The notes under the pieces were generated by a model. It had not been told where the DNA came from and ran no database searches. It was given only the letters and a program-made list of their open reading frames with translations. From positions 1 to 64,000 of the forward strand of contig NZ_JBQHTM010000009.1 of the NCBI RefSeq assembly GCF_052065695.1: a stretch of 64,000 bases of DNA. Reading direction: 5' to 3'. A program made the position numbers and the translations under genes. Position 1 is the first letter of the stretch, and every line of letters begins with the position of its first letter. The DNA comes from Intestinimonas sp052065695 (GTDB lineage Bacteria > Bacillota > Clostridia > Oscillospirales > Oscillospiraceae). Of this stretch, positions 7,832-17,393 are shown piece after piece.

Positions 7832-9028
7832 TTACTTGCCGACAATAGCGGCAGTATCCTGAGCGATGACCAGCTCCTCGTTGGTGGGGATGAGGAGGGT
7901 GTGGACGCGGGCGTCAGCGGCGGAGATGTCCTTCTCCTCGCTGCGGGTCTTATTCTTCTCGGGGTCGATCTTGATGCCCATGAAGCCCAGGTTGGCCACG
8001 ATCTGCTCACGCAGCTCGGGAGAGTTCTCGCCCACGCCGGCGGTGAAGACCACGGCGTCCACGCCGCCCATGGCGGCGGAAGCGGAGGCGATGCGTTTGG
8101 TGGTCTTATAGCAGAACATATCCAGAGCCAGCTGAGCGCGCTTGTTGCCCTCTGCGGCAGCGGACTCGATGTCGCGGAAGTCGGAGGACACGCCGGAGAC
8201 GCCCAGCACGCCGGACTTCTTGTTGAGGATGTTCATGACCTCCTCGATGGTCAGGTGGTGGGTCTCCATGAGGTACTCGATGATGGACACATCGATGGAG
8301 CCGCAACGGGTGCCCATGGGCAGGCCGTCCAGGGGAGTAAAGCCCATGGAGGTCTCGATGGACTTACCGCCGTCGATGGCGCAGACAGAGGCGCCGTTGC
8401 CCAGATGGCAGGTGACGATCTTCAGCTCCTCGATGGGGCGGCCCAGCATGGCGGCAGCCCGGCGGGAGACATACAGGTGAGAGGTGCCGTGGAAGCCGTA
8501 GCGGCGGACATGGTTCTCCTCATAGTACTCGTAGGGGATGGCGTAGATAAAGGCACGGGCGGGCATGGTCTGGTGGAAGGCGGTGTCGAACACGGCCACC
8601 ATGGGCACGCCGGGCATGACCTTCTGGCAGGCCTTGATGCCGGTGATGTTGGCGGGGTTGTGCAGGGGGGCCAGGGGGATGCACTCCTCAATGGCGGCCA
8701 TGACGTCGTCGTCGATGAGGACGGAGGAGGCGAACTTCTCACCGCCGTGCACCACGCGGTGGCCCACGGCGTCGATCTCGGACATGCTCTTGATGACGCC
8801 ATGCTCAGCGTTGGTCAGGGCGTCCAGCACAGCCTGGATGGCCTCGGCGTGGGTGGGCATGGGGATCTCGAACTCATACTTGCCGTTGGTGGCGGGGACT
8901 TTGTGGGTCAGACGGCCGTCGATGCCGATGCGCTCGCACAGGCCCTTGGCCAGGACCTCCTGGGTCTGGGGGTCCATGAGCTGGTATTTCAGAGAAGAAC
9001 TGCCGGCGTTGATGACGAGAACTTTCAT
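7832..9028 (-). CDS. ackA: Acetate kinase
   Basis: This 398-residue protein starts MKVLVINAGSSSLKYQL after AAAGGAGC. The ASKHA-fold acetate kinase signatures are present: NAGSSS near residue 7, VGHRVVHGGEKF, GFHGTSHLYV and CHLGNGASVCAI. It makes ATP from acetyl phosphate and ADP (and the reverse), the last step of fermentation to acetate. No phosphotransacetylase gene is in the window. It could consume acetyl phosphate derived from the Eut pathway, but this is inference. Confidence 0.97.
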   Translation of the reverse strand: MKVLVINAGSSSLKYQLMDPQTQEVLAKGLCERIGIDGRLTHKVPATNGKYEFEIPMPTHAEAIQAVLDALTNAEHGVIKSMSEIDAVGHRVVHGGEKFASSVLIDDDVMAAIEECIPLAPLHNPANITGIKACQKVMPGVPMVAVFDTAFHQTMPARAFIYAIPYEYYEENHVRRYGFHGTSHLYVSRRAAAMLGRPIEELKIVTCHLGNGASVCAIDGGKSIETSMGFTPLDGLPMGTRCGSIDVSIIEYLMETHHLTIEEVMNILNKKSGVLGVSGVSSDFRDIESAAAEGNKRAQLALDMFCYKTTKRIASASAAMGGVDAVVFTAGVGENSPELREQIVANLGFMGIKIDPEKNKTRSEEKDISAADARVHTLLIPTNEELVIAQDTAAIVGK

Positions 9029-9109
9029 TGTGTGATCCCGCTCCTTTGAGATGAAATATAATTGGCGGTCCTTGCGTATCTGCGCTCGTTCCGCTAAAAT
9101 GACAGTATA

Positions 9110-9137
9110 ATTGTAGCCCATTCCGCAGAAAAGAACA
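9110..9137 (-). promoter_or_regulatory. Possible promoter of ackA
   Basis: On the minus strand, TTGTTC (9137-9132) and TACAAT (9115-9110) are 16 bases apart, about 80 bp upstream of the ackA start. The match is moderate. Confidence 0.4.
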
Positions 9138-9187
9138 ACCCATTCTTTCAGAAAAAGTCAAAAAATTTCCTTCTGGAGGTAGCACCA

Positions 9188-10381
9188 ATGAACGTTGCGG
9201 GCATCATTGCTGAATATAACCCCTTTCACCGGGGACACGCCTGGCAAATTGACGAAACCAGACGGGCCCTGGGGGCGGACACGGCGGTGGTGTGTGCCAT
9301 GAGCGGGCACTGGGTCCAGCGGGGGGAGTGCGCCGTCACCGACAAGTGGACCCGGGCGGCCATGGCCCTGGGGGGGGGTGCCGACCTCATCCTGGAGCTG
9401 CCCACCCCCTGGGCCTGCGCCTCGGCGGAGACCTTTGCCCGGGGAGGTGTGGGGGTGCTGACGGCCACGGGAGTGGTGGACACCCTGTCCTTCGGCAGCG
9501 AGTCGGGGGATCTGGACCGGCTCAGAAGGGCGGCGGACTGTCTGGACTCGGAGGACTATCGGACCGCCCTCCGGAGCTTCCTGGACCAGGGGCTGCCCTT
9601 TGCCGTCTGCCGCCACCGGGCGGCGGAGACGCTGCTGGGGGCGGAGGGAGCCGCCTGTCTGGAAAACCCCAACGACAACCTGGGGGTGGAGTACCTCCGG
9701 GCCCTGCCGCCGGAGATGGAGGCCCTGACGGTGAGACGGGTGGGCGCCCGCCATGACGGAGCGCCGGCGGAAGGCTTCGCCTCGGCCTCCACGCTCCGGG
9801 CCTGGCTTCGGCAGGGCAAGATCGCCCGGGCGGAGGGCTACCTCACGGAATGTTGGCAGGGGGATATCGCCTCCATGGAGTGGTGCGAGCGGTGGGCCCT
9901 GGCACGGATACGTACTATGACGCTGGCGGAGGCGGAAGCCCTCCCCGACAGCGGGGAGGGGCTGGCTGCCCGGCTTCTGGAGGCGGGACGGCAGGCGGGG
10001 AGCCTGGAGGAGGTCTATGACCTTGCTAAGACCAAGCGGTACGCCCACGCCCGGGTGCGGCGGCTGACCACCTGGGCCATGCTGGGACTCACCGCCGCCG
10101 ACCGATCGCCGGAGGTACCCTACCTCAAGGTCCTGGGCTTCACCGACCGGGGCCGGGAGGTGCTGCGGGAGATGGGGAAGCGGGCCAGTGTCCCCGTCAT
10201 CACCAAGCCGGCCCACGCCAAGGCCCTGCCTAGTGCGGGAGGGAAGCTGGCCGAGCTGGAGGCCCGATGCACCGACCTCTACGGCCTGTGCTTCGCCCGG
10301 CCTTGGCCCGGGGGTGTGGAGTGGCGGACGGGACCGGTGGTCCTGTCGGGGCAGAAAAAGAATGGGGAGGGGACGATATGA
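9188..10381 (+). CDS. tmcAL: tRNA(Met) cytidine acetate ligase
   Basis: This 397-residue protein of the TmcAL/YlbM (UPF0348) family opens with AGIIAEYNPFHRGHAWQI. That segment carries the nucleotidyltransferase HxGH signature (FHRGH). FGSESGDL and the conserved GVEYLRAL follow. In Bacillus this enzyme uses ATP and acetate to form N4-acetylcytidine at the wobble position of elongator tRNA-Met. The ATG follows TGGAGGTAGCACC. Its stop overlaps the next gene's start (ATGA at 10378-10381), so the two are translationally coupled. Confidence 0.9.
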   Translation: MNVAGIIAEYNPFHRGHAWQIDETRRALGADTAVVCAMSGHWVQRGECAVTDKWTRAAMALGGGADLILELPTPWACASAETFARGGVGVLTATGVVDTLSFGSESGDLDRLRRAADCLDSEDYRTALRSFLDQGLPFAVCRHRAAETLLGAEGAACLENPNDNLGVEYLRALPPEMEALTVRRVGARHDGAPAEGFASASTLRAWLRQGKIARAEGYLTECWQGDIASMEWCERWALARIRTMTLAEAEALPDSGEGLAARLLEAGRQAGSLEEVYDLAKTKRYAHARVRRLTTWAMLGLTAADRSPEVPYLKVLGFTDRGREVLREMGKRASVPVITKPAHAKALPSAGGKLAELEARCTDLYGLCFARPWPGGVEWRTGPVVLSGQKKNGEGTI

Positions 10382-11781
10382 TCACACCGGTGCTGGACCC
10401 GGGCATGAGCACCCCCCTCTATGAGCAGCTCTACCGCCAGATCCGGCGGGACATCGAGTCGGGGGTTCTCTCCGCCGGGGAAAAGCTGCCCTCCAAGCGG
10501 GCCCTCTCCGCCCATTTAAAGGTAAGCGTGGTGACGGTGGAGGGGGCCTATGGCCAGCTCCTGGCCGAGGGCTATCTGCGCTCTGAGCCCAAGCGGGGAT
10601 TTTTTGTGGCCGCCCTGGAGCCGGCGCTGGCACCGATCCGGACGGCGACACCCCTTCGGGAAAAGGCGGCGCCGCCCCCTGCCCATGCCCCCCGGTACGA
10701 CTTCGCCACCAACGCCGTGGATGCCGCCCACTTCCCCTTCGCCACCTGGGCTAAGCTCATGCGGCAGGTCCTCACCAAGGAGGACAGTGGCCTGCTGTCG
10801 GCCATCCATCCCCAGGGGGTGCCCGCCCTCCGCGCCGCCATCGTAGACTACCTCCGGGAGTTCCGGGGCATCGACGCCCAGCCCGACCAGGTGGTGGTGG
10901 GGGCCGGGTCGGAGTACCTTACCGGCATCCTCTTCCAGCTCCTGGGCCGGGAGGGGGGCTATGCTGTGGAGAACCCGGGCTACCGGAAATTCGGACGCAT
11001 CCTCTCCCGGCAGGGGGCCCTCATCTGTCCCATCCCTCTGGACGAGCAGGGACTCCGGGTGGACGCCCTCACCTGGTCGGGTGCCCGGGTGGTCCACGTG
11101 ACCCCCTCCCACCACTTCCCCCTGGGCACCGTCATGCCGGTGACCCGGCGGCGGGAGCTGCTCTCTTGGGCGGCGGCGGGGGAGGGAAGGTACATCATCG
11201 AGGACGACTACGACAGCGAGTTCCGCTTCTCCGGCCGGCCCATCCCCGCCCTCCAGAGCCTGGACGCTGGGGAGCGGGTGGTCTACCTCAACACCTTCGC
11301 CAAGAGCCTGGCACCCTCCCTGCGCATCGGCTACATGGTGCTGCCCCCCCACCTGGCGGAGCGGTACCGGCGGGAATTCCTGCTCTACTCCTCCACCGTC
11401 CCCTCCTTTGAGCAGTACACCCTGGCCCGGTTCCTGGAGGGCGGCCACTTCGAACGGCACATCGCCCGGATGCGGGTGGAGTACCGGGACCGGAAGGCCG
11501 CCCTCACCGCCTGCGTGAAGGAGTTGGGCTTACCCGCCCGGCTCTCGGGGGCGGATGCCGGCCTCCACATGCTCTTCACCCTGGAAAACGGCATGGGGGA
11601 GGCGGAGCTGGTGGAACGGGCGGCGGCGGAGGGGGTGGCGGTCTACCCACTGTCGGCCTACTGGCTGACCCCGCCCCCAGAGGAGCTGCCCCCCACCCTC
11701 ATCATGGGTTATGCCCGGCTGGAGGCCGAGGACATCCGGCAGGCCTTCCGGCGGCTGAAGGCAGCCTGGGACAGTCGTTAG
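10378..11781 (+). CDS. MocR-type regulator (GntR HTH fused to aminotransferase-like domain)
   Basis: This 467-residue protein has an N-terminal GntR winged helix (about 10-75, with SGVLSAGEKLPSKRALSAHL) and a long fold-type I PLP domain. In the PLP domain, IIEDDYDSEFRF and the probable PLP lysine in YLNTFAKSLAPSLRIGYM are visible. MocR proteins such as PdxR and GabR sense PLP or amino compounds and control neighbouring genes. The target here is not obvious: upstream is tmcAL (4-bp overlap) and downstream a two-component system. The start is ATG at 10378 with GGGGAGGGGAC just before it. Confidence 0.9.
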   Translation: MITPVLDPGMSTPLYEQLYRQIRRDIESGVLSAGEKLPSKRALSAHLKVSVVTVEGAYGQLLAEGYLRSEPKRGFFVAALEPALAPIRTATPLREKAAPPPAHAPRYDFATNAVDAAHFPFATWAKLMRQVLTKEDSGLLSAIHPQGVPALRAAIVDYLREFRGIDAQPDQVVVGAGSEYLTGILFQLLGREGGYAVENPGYRKFGRILSRQGALICPIPLDEQGLRVDALTWSGARVVHVTPSHHFPLGTVMPVTRRRELLSWAAAGEGRYIIEDDYDSEFRFSGRPIPALQSLDAGERVVYLNTFAKSLAPSLRIGYMVLPPHLAERYRREFLLYSSTVPSFEQYTLARFLEGGHFERHIARMRVEYRDRKAALTACVKELGLPARLSGADAGLHMLFTLENGMGEAELVERAAAEGVAVYPLSAYWLTPPPEELPPTLIMGYARLEAEDIRQAFRRLKAAWDSR

Positions 11782-11857
11782 AGATTTGTAAGAAATGCCC
11801 GGTGGGGCTGTAAGAGTTGCCTGCTATGCTGGAGGCATCAGGAAGGAGTTTCGATCT

Positions 11858-12559
11858 ATGGACGAGCGGATTTTAGTGGTGGACGACGACCGGGAGATCG
11901 TGGGGGCCATTGCCATTTTGCTGGAGCGGGAGGGCTATCAGGTCCTCCGGGCCTACAACGGCATGGAGGCCCTGGATCTGGCTCTGGACCCGGCCATCCG
12001 GCTCATCATCATGGATGTGATGATGCCCCGGCTGGACGGACTCTCGGCGGTGCTGCGCATTAGGGAGAAGCGGAACCTACCCATCATAGTCCTCTCCGCC
12101 CGCAGTGAGGATACCGACAAGATCCTGGGCCTCTCGGTGGGGGCGGACGACTACGTGACCAAGCCCTTCAGCCCACCGGAGCTTGTGGCCCGGGTCCGCA
12201 GCCAGCTGCGGCGGTACACCAGCCTGGGGGACGTGAACGCCGAGGGGCGCATGGACGTGATCGTCAACGGCCGCCTCACCTACGACCCGGAGGGCATGAG
12301 CCTGAAGGCCGACGGCGAACCGGTGAAGCTCACGGCCACCGAGACCCGGATCGTAGACCTCCTCATGCGGAACCTGGGCCGCATCTTCCCGGCGGAGGAG
12401 ATTTACCGCCGGGTGTGGGAGGGGGAGTGCTTCGCTCCCGAGAACACGGTGATGGTCCACATCCGCCGCATCCGGGAGAAGATCGAGCTCAATCCCAAGA
12501 AACCGGAATACTTGAAGGTGGTGTGGGGCATTGGTTACAAGATGGAAAAAATGGGCTAG
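11858..12559 (+). CDS. OmpR-family response regulator
   Basis: This 233-residue protein has a receiver domain (acidic pocket in VVDDDRE, phospho-acceptor Asp in IIMDVMMPRLDG, Lys in VTKPFSP) and a C-terminal winged helix (about 135-230, ending VVWGIGYKMEKMG). It resembles VanR-type regulators. A strong site GGAAGGAG (11841-11848) precedes the ATG. Its last 29 bases overlap the start of the histidine kinase gene, showing coupling. The stimulus is unknown. Confidence 0.93.
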   Translation: MDERILVVDDDREIVGAIAILLEREGYQVLRAYNGMEALDLALDPAIRLIIMDVMMPRLDGLSAVLRIREKRNLPIIVLSARSEDTDKILGLSVGADDYVTKPFSPPELVARVRSQLRRYTSLGDVNAEGRMDVIVNGRLTYDPEGMSLKADGEPVKLTATETRIVDLLMRNLGRIFPAEEIYRRVWEGECFAPENTVMVHIRRIREKIELNPKKPEYLKVVWGIGYKMEKMG

Positions 12560-14837
12560 TTTAATTACCCTCTTTCTGGGGTTTTATCTCACCCTGACGG
12601 GATGTGTAGGGACGTGGTACGCCGCCTGGGGATTGGCCCCCCGGGGGCTGGGGCCGGAGGTGGTTTTTCAGAGCGACTACCGGGATACGGCCTACTTCCG
12701 GCGGGAGATCACCGGCTACCTGTATGACGTCCTCAACTGCCTCCAGAGCGGGTGGACCTATCATCTCTGGGAAAATGCCGATGTAAGCACCAATCTCCTC
12801 TACTCCGGCAGCTACCGGTCCGGGTACGAAGACATCGTCTATACCAACACCGACTACGACTTAAGCCGCGGCCTACCGGAGGGATATGGTTTTCTCCTGG
12901 CCTTCCGGAATGGGAGGGTGATCATCACCAAGGACGGGGAGCGGCTGGATGTCTACGGCGACGGCTACTATACCAGCGACAGCCAGTGGGACGTGCCCGG
13001 CTATATCAACCGGGACTCCAGCGGCCTGGAAAACTATACGGTTTACCTGGCAGTGGCCTCCCGGCCGGTGGACCACGGCTGGTGGGAGCCCATCTGGGAC
13101 ATGAAGCAGGTGATCACCTACGTCCGGTACGGCTATCTGGGCCTCTTCGGGGTCTGGGCCGGTGCGGTGCTGTGCCTCACCCTGGCGGTGGCGCTGCGGA
13201 AGGCCCGGCGGGAGGCGAGAGCCACCATCGCCGCCCGGACGGCCAGGGTGTGGTTCGAGGTCAAGGCCCTCTGGACGATCTTCCCGGCTTTCCTGTTCTG
13301 GCAGCTCCTCATGGGGGGCTTTTTCTGGGGGCTCAGCGCCTATGCCGCCGTGACGGGCCTGATCTGCTACCCCGTGCTCCTCTATCTGACGGGGTGTGAC
13401 CTGCGGCACAACAAACAGGTCTGGAAAAACAGCCTGTGCGCCAAGCTCTTCTCCGGCGGAAAGTCGGCGGCGGGGGCCCTCTCCGCCCGGCAGGCCGCGG
13501 CGGCCCGGCTGGCCTCTCACATCTGGTTCGAGTGGAAGCTGCTGCTGCTCGTCTTTTTGCCCTTCCCCGCCCTGTGGACCCTCTCCGAACTGCGGTGGGC
13601 TGTGGGCTATATGAAGTCTTTTCTGTTTTTCCTCGCCCTGTTTGTCCTGACTGCCGGACTGTGGCTGGCCACCTTCTATGTGGTTGTCTGTGACCTGCGC
13701 CACAACGAAAAGCCCTGGCGCCACGGGCTGGTCGCTGCGCTGTTCCATGGACTGGGACGGCTGTGGAGAATTCTCCGGGGCGCCGAGCTCTCCCAGCCCC
13801 TCCGGCGGCGGTTCCTGGCACGGATGGCGGGGGCGGCGGCCGGTGTGGGGGTGCTGGCCCTGCTGGCACTCTGGACGCTCTTCCGTCAGTTCTATGACGG
13901 GACAAGTCTTTCCTGGCTGGCCGCCCTTCTGGGGGCGCTGGTGGTGGTGCTGCTCCTGCTCCTCCCCCTGGCCTGGCTGCTGGACCGGACCTGGGTCCTC
14001 CTACGGGACCTGGTCCCCCTCACCGACCAGCTCTCCACGCTGCGTGCTGGCGGGGCGGCCCAGCCCCTGACCCTTCCCGAGGGTTCCGACCTGTCCGCCG
14101 CCGCGGGCGACCTCAACCGGGTCCAGGAGGGCCTGCGCTCCGCCGTGGCCGAGCAGATGAAGAGCGAGCGGATGAAGGTGGAGCTCATCGCCAACGTCTC
14201 TCACGATTTAAAGACCCCGCTCACTTCGGTGGTGAGCTACGCCGCCCTGCTGGGGGAGGAGGAGGACCTGCCCCCCCATGTGAAGGACTATGTCCGCATC
14301 CTCAATGAGAAGGCCAGACGGCTCCAGGTCATGGTGCAGGACGTCTTTGAGGTGAGCAAGGCGGCCTCCGGGGAGCTGCCGCTGCATATGGAACAGCTGG
14401 ACCTCACCCGCCTGCTGGACCAGACCCTGGCCGACATGGACGAGACCATCCGCCGCAGCGGCCTCACGTTCCGCACCACACTGCCCAGCAATCCGGTATG
14501 GATCACGGCCGACGGGGACCGGCTCTACCGGGTCTTCCAGAACCTGATCCAGAACGCCCTGCGCTACTCCCTGGAGGGCAGCCGGGTCTACATCACCCTG
14601 GAGGTCCGGGAGGGCCGGGCGACGGCCATGGTGAAGAACACCTCCCGGGATGAGCTGCCCTCCGGGGTGGACTTCACCGCCCGGTTCGTCCGGGGGGACG
14701 TCAGCCGCACCGATGGCGGCAGCGGTCTGGGCCTGGCCATCGCCAGCAGCTTCACCGCCGCCTGCGGCGGTACCCTGCGGGTAGAGACCGACGCCGACCT
14801 CTTCACCGTGGAGGTGACCTTCCCCACCTCCGGCTGA
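12531..14837 (+). CDS. Multi-pass sensor histidine kinase with duplicated membrane module
   Basis: This 768-residue kinase starts at TTG 12531 inside the regulator gene. It has an N-terminal membrane segment (about 8-30), an extracytoplasmic stretch to about 205, and a long multi-pass membrane region (about 208-500). HisKA (VSHDLKTPLTSVVSYA, His about 558) and HATPase_c domains (NLIQNALRYS, GSGLGLAIASSF) follow. Within the membrane region a module occurs twice: WFEVK...CDLRHNKQVW (about 241-295) and WFEWK...CDLRHNEKPW (about 332-393). It pairs with the upstream regulator and has its own terminator. The ligand is unknown. Confidence 0.9.
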   Translation: MVTRWKKWASLITLFLGFYLTLTGCVGTWYAAWGLAPRGLGPEVVFQSDYRDTAYFRREITGYLYDVLNCLQSGWTYHLWENADVSTNLLYSGSYRSGYEDIVYTNTDYDLSRGLPEGYGFLLAFRNGRVIITKDGERLDVYGDGYYTSDSQWDVPGYINRDSSGLENYTVYLAVASRPVDHGWWEPIWDMKQVITYVRYGYLGLFGVWAGAVLCLTLAVALRKARREARATIAARTARVWFEVKALWTIFPAFLFWQLLMGGFFWGLSAYAAVTGLICYPVLLYLTGCDLRHNKQVWKNSLCAKLFSGGKSAAGALSARQAAAARLASHIWFEWKLLLLVFLPFPALWTLSELRWAVGYMKSFLFFLALFVLTAGLWLATFYVVVCDLRHNEKPWRHGLVAALFHGLGRLWRILRGAELSQPLRRRFLARMAGAAAGVGVLALLALWTLFRQFYDGTSLSWLAALLGALVVVLLLLLPLAWLLDRTWVLLRDLVPLTDQLSTLRAGGAAQPLTLPEGSDLSAAAGDLNRVQEGLRSAVAEQMKSERMKVELIANVSHDLKTPLTSVVSYAALLGEEEDLPPHVKDYVRILNEKARRLQVMVQDVFEVSKAASGELPLHMEQLDLTRLLDQTLADMDETIRRSGLTFRTTLPSNPVWITADGDRLYRVFQNLIQNALRYSLEGSRVYITLEVREGRATAMVKNTSRDELPSGVDFTARFVRGDVSRTDGGSGLGLAIASSFTAACGGTLRVETDADLFTVEVTFPTSG

Positions 14838-14859
14838 CGAAAACAGGGGGTGGGCAAGA

Positions 14860-14904
14860 AAGCGCCCGTGTGGTATACTGTATGGATATCACACGGGCGC
14901 TTTT
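14860..14904 (+). terminator. Intrinsic terminator after the histidine kinase gene
   Basis: Arms AAAGCGCCCGTGTG (14860-14873) and CACACGGGCGCTTT (14890-14903) enclose a 16-base loop and lead into T residues, 22 bp after the stop. Confidence 0.85.
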
Positions 14905-14923
14905 GGCGCGGAAAGGAAAGCCT

Positions 14924-15196
14924 ATGGAATTCATCTATGAGGCCGAGCGGATCTACGTCAAGGACGAGTCCGGCCGCATGGCGGCCCAGGTCACCTTCCA
15001 CCAGCGGTCCGACCGGGCCGTATCCATCGACCACACCTATGTCTCGCCGGAGCTCCGGGGACAGGGGACGGCGGGAAAGCTGATGGCCGCCGTGGCCAAA
15101 CGCTGCCGGCAGCGGGAGCTGAAGGTGGTACCGGTATGCTCCTACGCTGTGGTCTGGTTCCAGGACCACCCGGAGGAATCGGACCTTTTGAAGTGA
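14924..15196 (+). CDS. Small GNAT-type acetyltransferase (COG2388-like)
   Basis: This 90-residue protein starts MEFIYEAERIYV after GGAAAGGAAAG. It matches the YidJ/COG2388 short N-acetyltransferase pattern: SIDHTYVSPELRGQGTAGKL (acetyl-CoA loop RGQGTA) and a C-terminal VPVCSYAVVWFQDHPE. These minimal GNAT proteins keep the acetyl-CoA site but mostly have unknown substrates. It lies just past the kinase terminator and 50 bp before the next gene. Confidence 0.85.
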   Translation: MEFIYEAERIYVKDESGRMAAQVTFHQRSDRAVSIDHTYVSPELRGQGTAGKLMAAVAKRCRQRELKVVPVCSYAVVWFQDHPEESDLLK

Positions 15197-15245
15197 CACC
15201 GCCGTGCGTGCGGATCAGAGAATTTAAGAAGGAGAGATCTGGAAC

Positions 15246-16334
15246 ATGAGCTTTATATTGCCTGCATACCATGCCCCCGACTTTGCTGCCCTGGGCCTCG
15301 GCGAGGCCCCCGATGTGTCTCTGGTTCCCGCCCCCAAGGACGGGGTGGTGCCCGAAGGGTACCATGCCACTACCATGTTCCCGGAGTATTTCCGCCTGGG
15401 CGGCCGCTGGGTGCTGGCCCAGGAGAGCCGCATGGACTGTGTAGCCGTCTGCCGGGACGGCGACGTCTCCATCGTGGAGTTCCGCAATGTGAAGGCAGGG
15501 GACCCGGTGGCGGTGGGCCGCACCGAGGACGGCAGCCAGGGCATCTACGTCCACACCACCGGCTTTGAGGAGGAGCGGGAGACAGAGGGCGAGGCCTTTT
15601 CCTTCCGCCAGGGCCGCAGCCGTGAGACGGCCTACTCCATGGACTACGACTCCATGTATGAGCTCCTCCGCCACGAGCGGGAGCACGGCAATATCCTGTG
15701 GGTCATGGGCCCCGCCTGTACCTTCGACGCCGACGCCCGGTCTGCCTTTGCCGCCCTGGTGCGGGAGGGCTTTGTGGACGGGGTCCTGGGCGGCAATGCT
15801 CTGGCCACACACGACCTGGAGGCCGGCTGCCGGGGCACTGCCCTGGGGCAGGACATCTATACCCAGCGCAGCCAGCCCAACGGCCACTACAACCACATCG
15901 ACACCATCAACGACGTCCGCCGCCTGGGCTCCATCCAGGCCTTTGTGGACTCCGGCGCCGTGAAGGACGGCATCATCTACGAGTGCGTGAAGAAGGGCGT
16001 CCCCTTCGTGCTGGTGGGCTCCGTCCGGGACGACGGTCCCCTGCCCGAGGTGTACGGCAACGTGTACGAGGGCCAGGACGCCATGCGCAACCTCATCCGG
16101 AAGGCCACAACCATCATCTGCATGGCCTCTACCCTACATACCGTGGCCACCGGAAATATGACCCCCTGCTACCGGGTGGTGGATGGGGTGGTCCGTCCCC
16201 TCTATTTCTACTCGGTGGACATCTCGGAGTTTGCCGTCAACAAGCTCCGGGACCGGGGCAGCCTGACGGTCAAGACCATCGTCACCAACGTCCAGGACTT
16301 CATCGTCCATGTGAAGAACGGGGTCTGCGGCTGA
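15246..16334 (+). CDS. TIGR00300 / LOR-SDH domain protein, possibly ornithine cyclodeaminase-type
   Basis: This 362-residue protein starts after GAAGGAGAGATCTGGAAC. An N-terminal half of about 120 residues is followed by a Rossmann-like C-terminal half with ILWVMGPACTFDADARSAF, GGNALATHDLEAGCRGTALG and GHYNHIDTINDVRRLGS. This is the pattern I associate with the 'LOR/SDH bifunctional enzyme conserved domain' (TIGR00300) family. Archaeal and cyanobacterial members of that family act on arginine or ornithine (NAD-dependent ornithine cyclodeaminase). The assignment to a reaction is inference. It is monocistronic with its own terminator. Confidence 0.62.
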   Translation: MSFILPAYHAPDFAALGLGEAPDVSLVPAPKDGVVPEGYHATTMFPEYFRLGGRWVLAQESRMDCVAVCRDGDVSIVEFRNVKAGDPVAVGRTEDGSQGIYVHTTGFEEERETEGEAFSFRQGRSRETAYSMDYDSMYELLRHEREHGNILWVMGPACTFDADARSAFAALVREGFVDGVLGGNALATHDLEAGCRGTALGQDIYTQRSQPNGHYNHIDTINDVRRLGSIQAFVDSGAVKDGIIYECVKKGVPFVLVGSVRDDGPLPEVYGNVYEGQDAMRNLIRKATTIICMASTLHTVATGNMTPCYRVVDGVVRPLYFYSVDISEFAVNKLRDRGSLTVKTIVTNVQDFIVHVKNGVCG

Positions 16335-16345
16335 AGCCGGCGCAC

Positions 16346-16382
16346 AAAAAACGGCGTGTGCGGTGCGCACACGCCGTTTTTT
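16346..16382. terminator. Convergent terminator
   Basis: AAAAAACGGCGTGTGCG pairs with CGCACACGCCGTTTTTT. The A and T runs on both sides suit either strand. The genes at 15246-16334 and 16393-17319 converge here. Confidence 0.9.
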
Positions 16383-16392
16383 CGTTTTTGCG

Positions 16393-17319
16393 TTATTCGC
16401 CCCACAGGTCGGCGGGGTAGAGCCCTTCTTTGGTCATATGGGCGATGGCGGCCACCACCACCGGCTTGTCCTCGTGGTAGGTGACGCCGTACCAGCGGTC
16501 CCGGCTGCGCAGGACCTTCACCCGGGCCTTGCCCTCCCCGATGAGGGCGCTCACCACGCTGGGCAGGAAGTACTCCCCCTTGATGGGGTCGTCTTTCAAT
16601 GTTCGGTCCAGGAATGCGGGAAAGCGTGCCTCGGCCTCGATGAGAAAGCTGCGGGTGAAGCCCCACAGGTTCATGGACACGATGGTGTCCCCGGCCAGGT
16701 GCTGCCAGGTCTGTCCGCCGTCCTGGGTGGAGCGGGCGTCCTCCCCGTCCTTTTCGATGTGGGTGTGCTCGGTGACGCTCTTCAGGAAGTGGTCGGCCGT
16801 CTCCACGCAGACGCCACGGGCCACGTGGCCGTGCTCGGTGACGGTGTTCCCCAGCAGGTAGCCCACCATGGCGTACTCATAGCAGCCGGGCTGGTCTTCA
16901 TGGGTGGAGAGGTAGTCGTACATCTCCCGAAAGGCCTCGGGGCCGTAGTAGTCGTCGGAGTTGATGACGGCGAAGGGGCCGTCCACCACCTTCCGTGCGG
17001 CCAGAATGGCGTGGCAGGTACCCCAGGGCTTCACCCGGCCTTCGGGAACGGCGTAGCCCTCCGGCAGGTCGTCTAGCTCCTGGTAGGCGTAGCGCACGTC
17101 CATCACCTTGCTCAGCCGGTCGCCGATGCCGGCCTTGAAGGTCTCCTCGATGGCGTGCTTGATGACGAAGACCACCGTCTCAAATCCCGCTCGCCGGGCG
17201 TCGTAGATGGAGTAGTCGATGATGAGTTCTCCGTGCTCGCCCACCGGGTCCAGCTGCTTGAGGCCGCCGTACCGGCTGCCCATGCCGGCGGCCATCACCA
17301 CCAAAACAGGTTTCTGCAT
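16393..17319 (-). CDS. Nucleotidyltransferase family protein (sugar-phosphate NTP transferase-like)
   Basis: This 308-residue protein has the GalU/RmlA-type N-terminus VLVVMAAGMGSRYGGLKQLD (G-x-G-x-R-x(3)-K) and the metal-binding Asp pair in FAVINSDDYYGPEAF. It probably activates a sugar phosphate or choline-like phosphate as an NDP derivative in the cytosol. The partner and substrate cannot be told. It starts at the ATG preceded by AAGGAGG and lies 74 bp downstream of a Crp/Fnr gene on the same strand. Confidence 0.85.
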   Translation of the reverse strand: MQKPVLVVMAAGMGSRYGGLKQLDPVGEHGELIIDYSIYDARRAGFETVVFVIKHAIEETFKAGIGDRLSKVMDVRYAYQELDDLPEGYAVPEGRVKPWGTCHAILAARKVVDGPFAVINSDDYYGPEAFREMYDYLSTHEDQPGCYEYAMVGYLLGNTVTEHGHVARGVCVETADHFLKSVTEHTHIEKDGEDARSTQDGGQTWQHLAGDTIVSMNLWGFTRSFLIEAEARFPAFLDRTLKDDPIKGEYFLPSVVSALIGEGKARVKVLRSRDRWYGVTYHEDKPVVVAAIAHMTKEGLYPADLWGE

Positions 17320-17393
17320 GTTCGTATCCTCCTTGTGTTCCGTGTCTCTCATGGACATTGTACACGCTGGGGCGGAAAAAGGGAAGAGTGGGT

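Noticed and set aside
6320..9049. Long plus-strand frames over gdhA and ackA
   Set aside because: They mirror the minus-strand genes and encode low-complexity His/Gly/Val-rich sequence.
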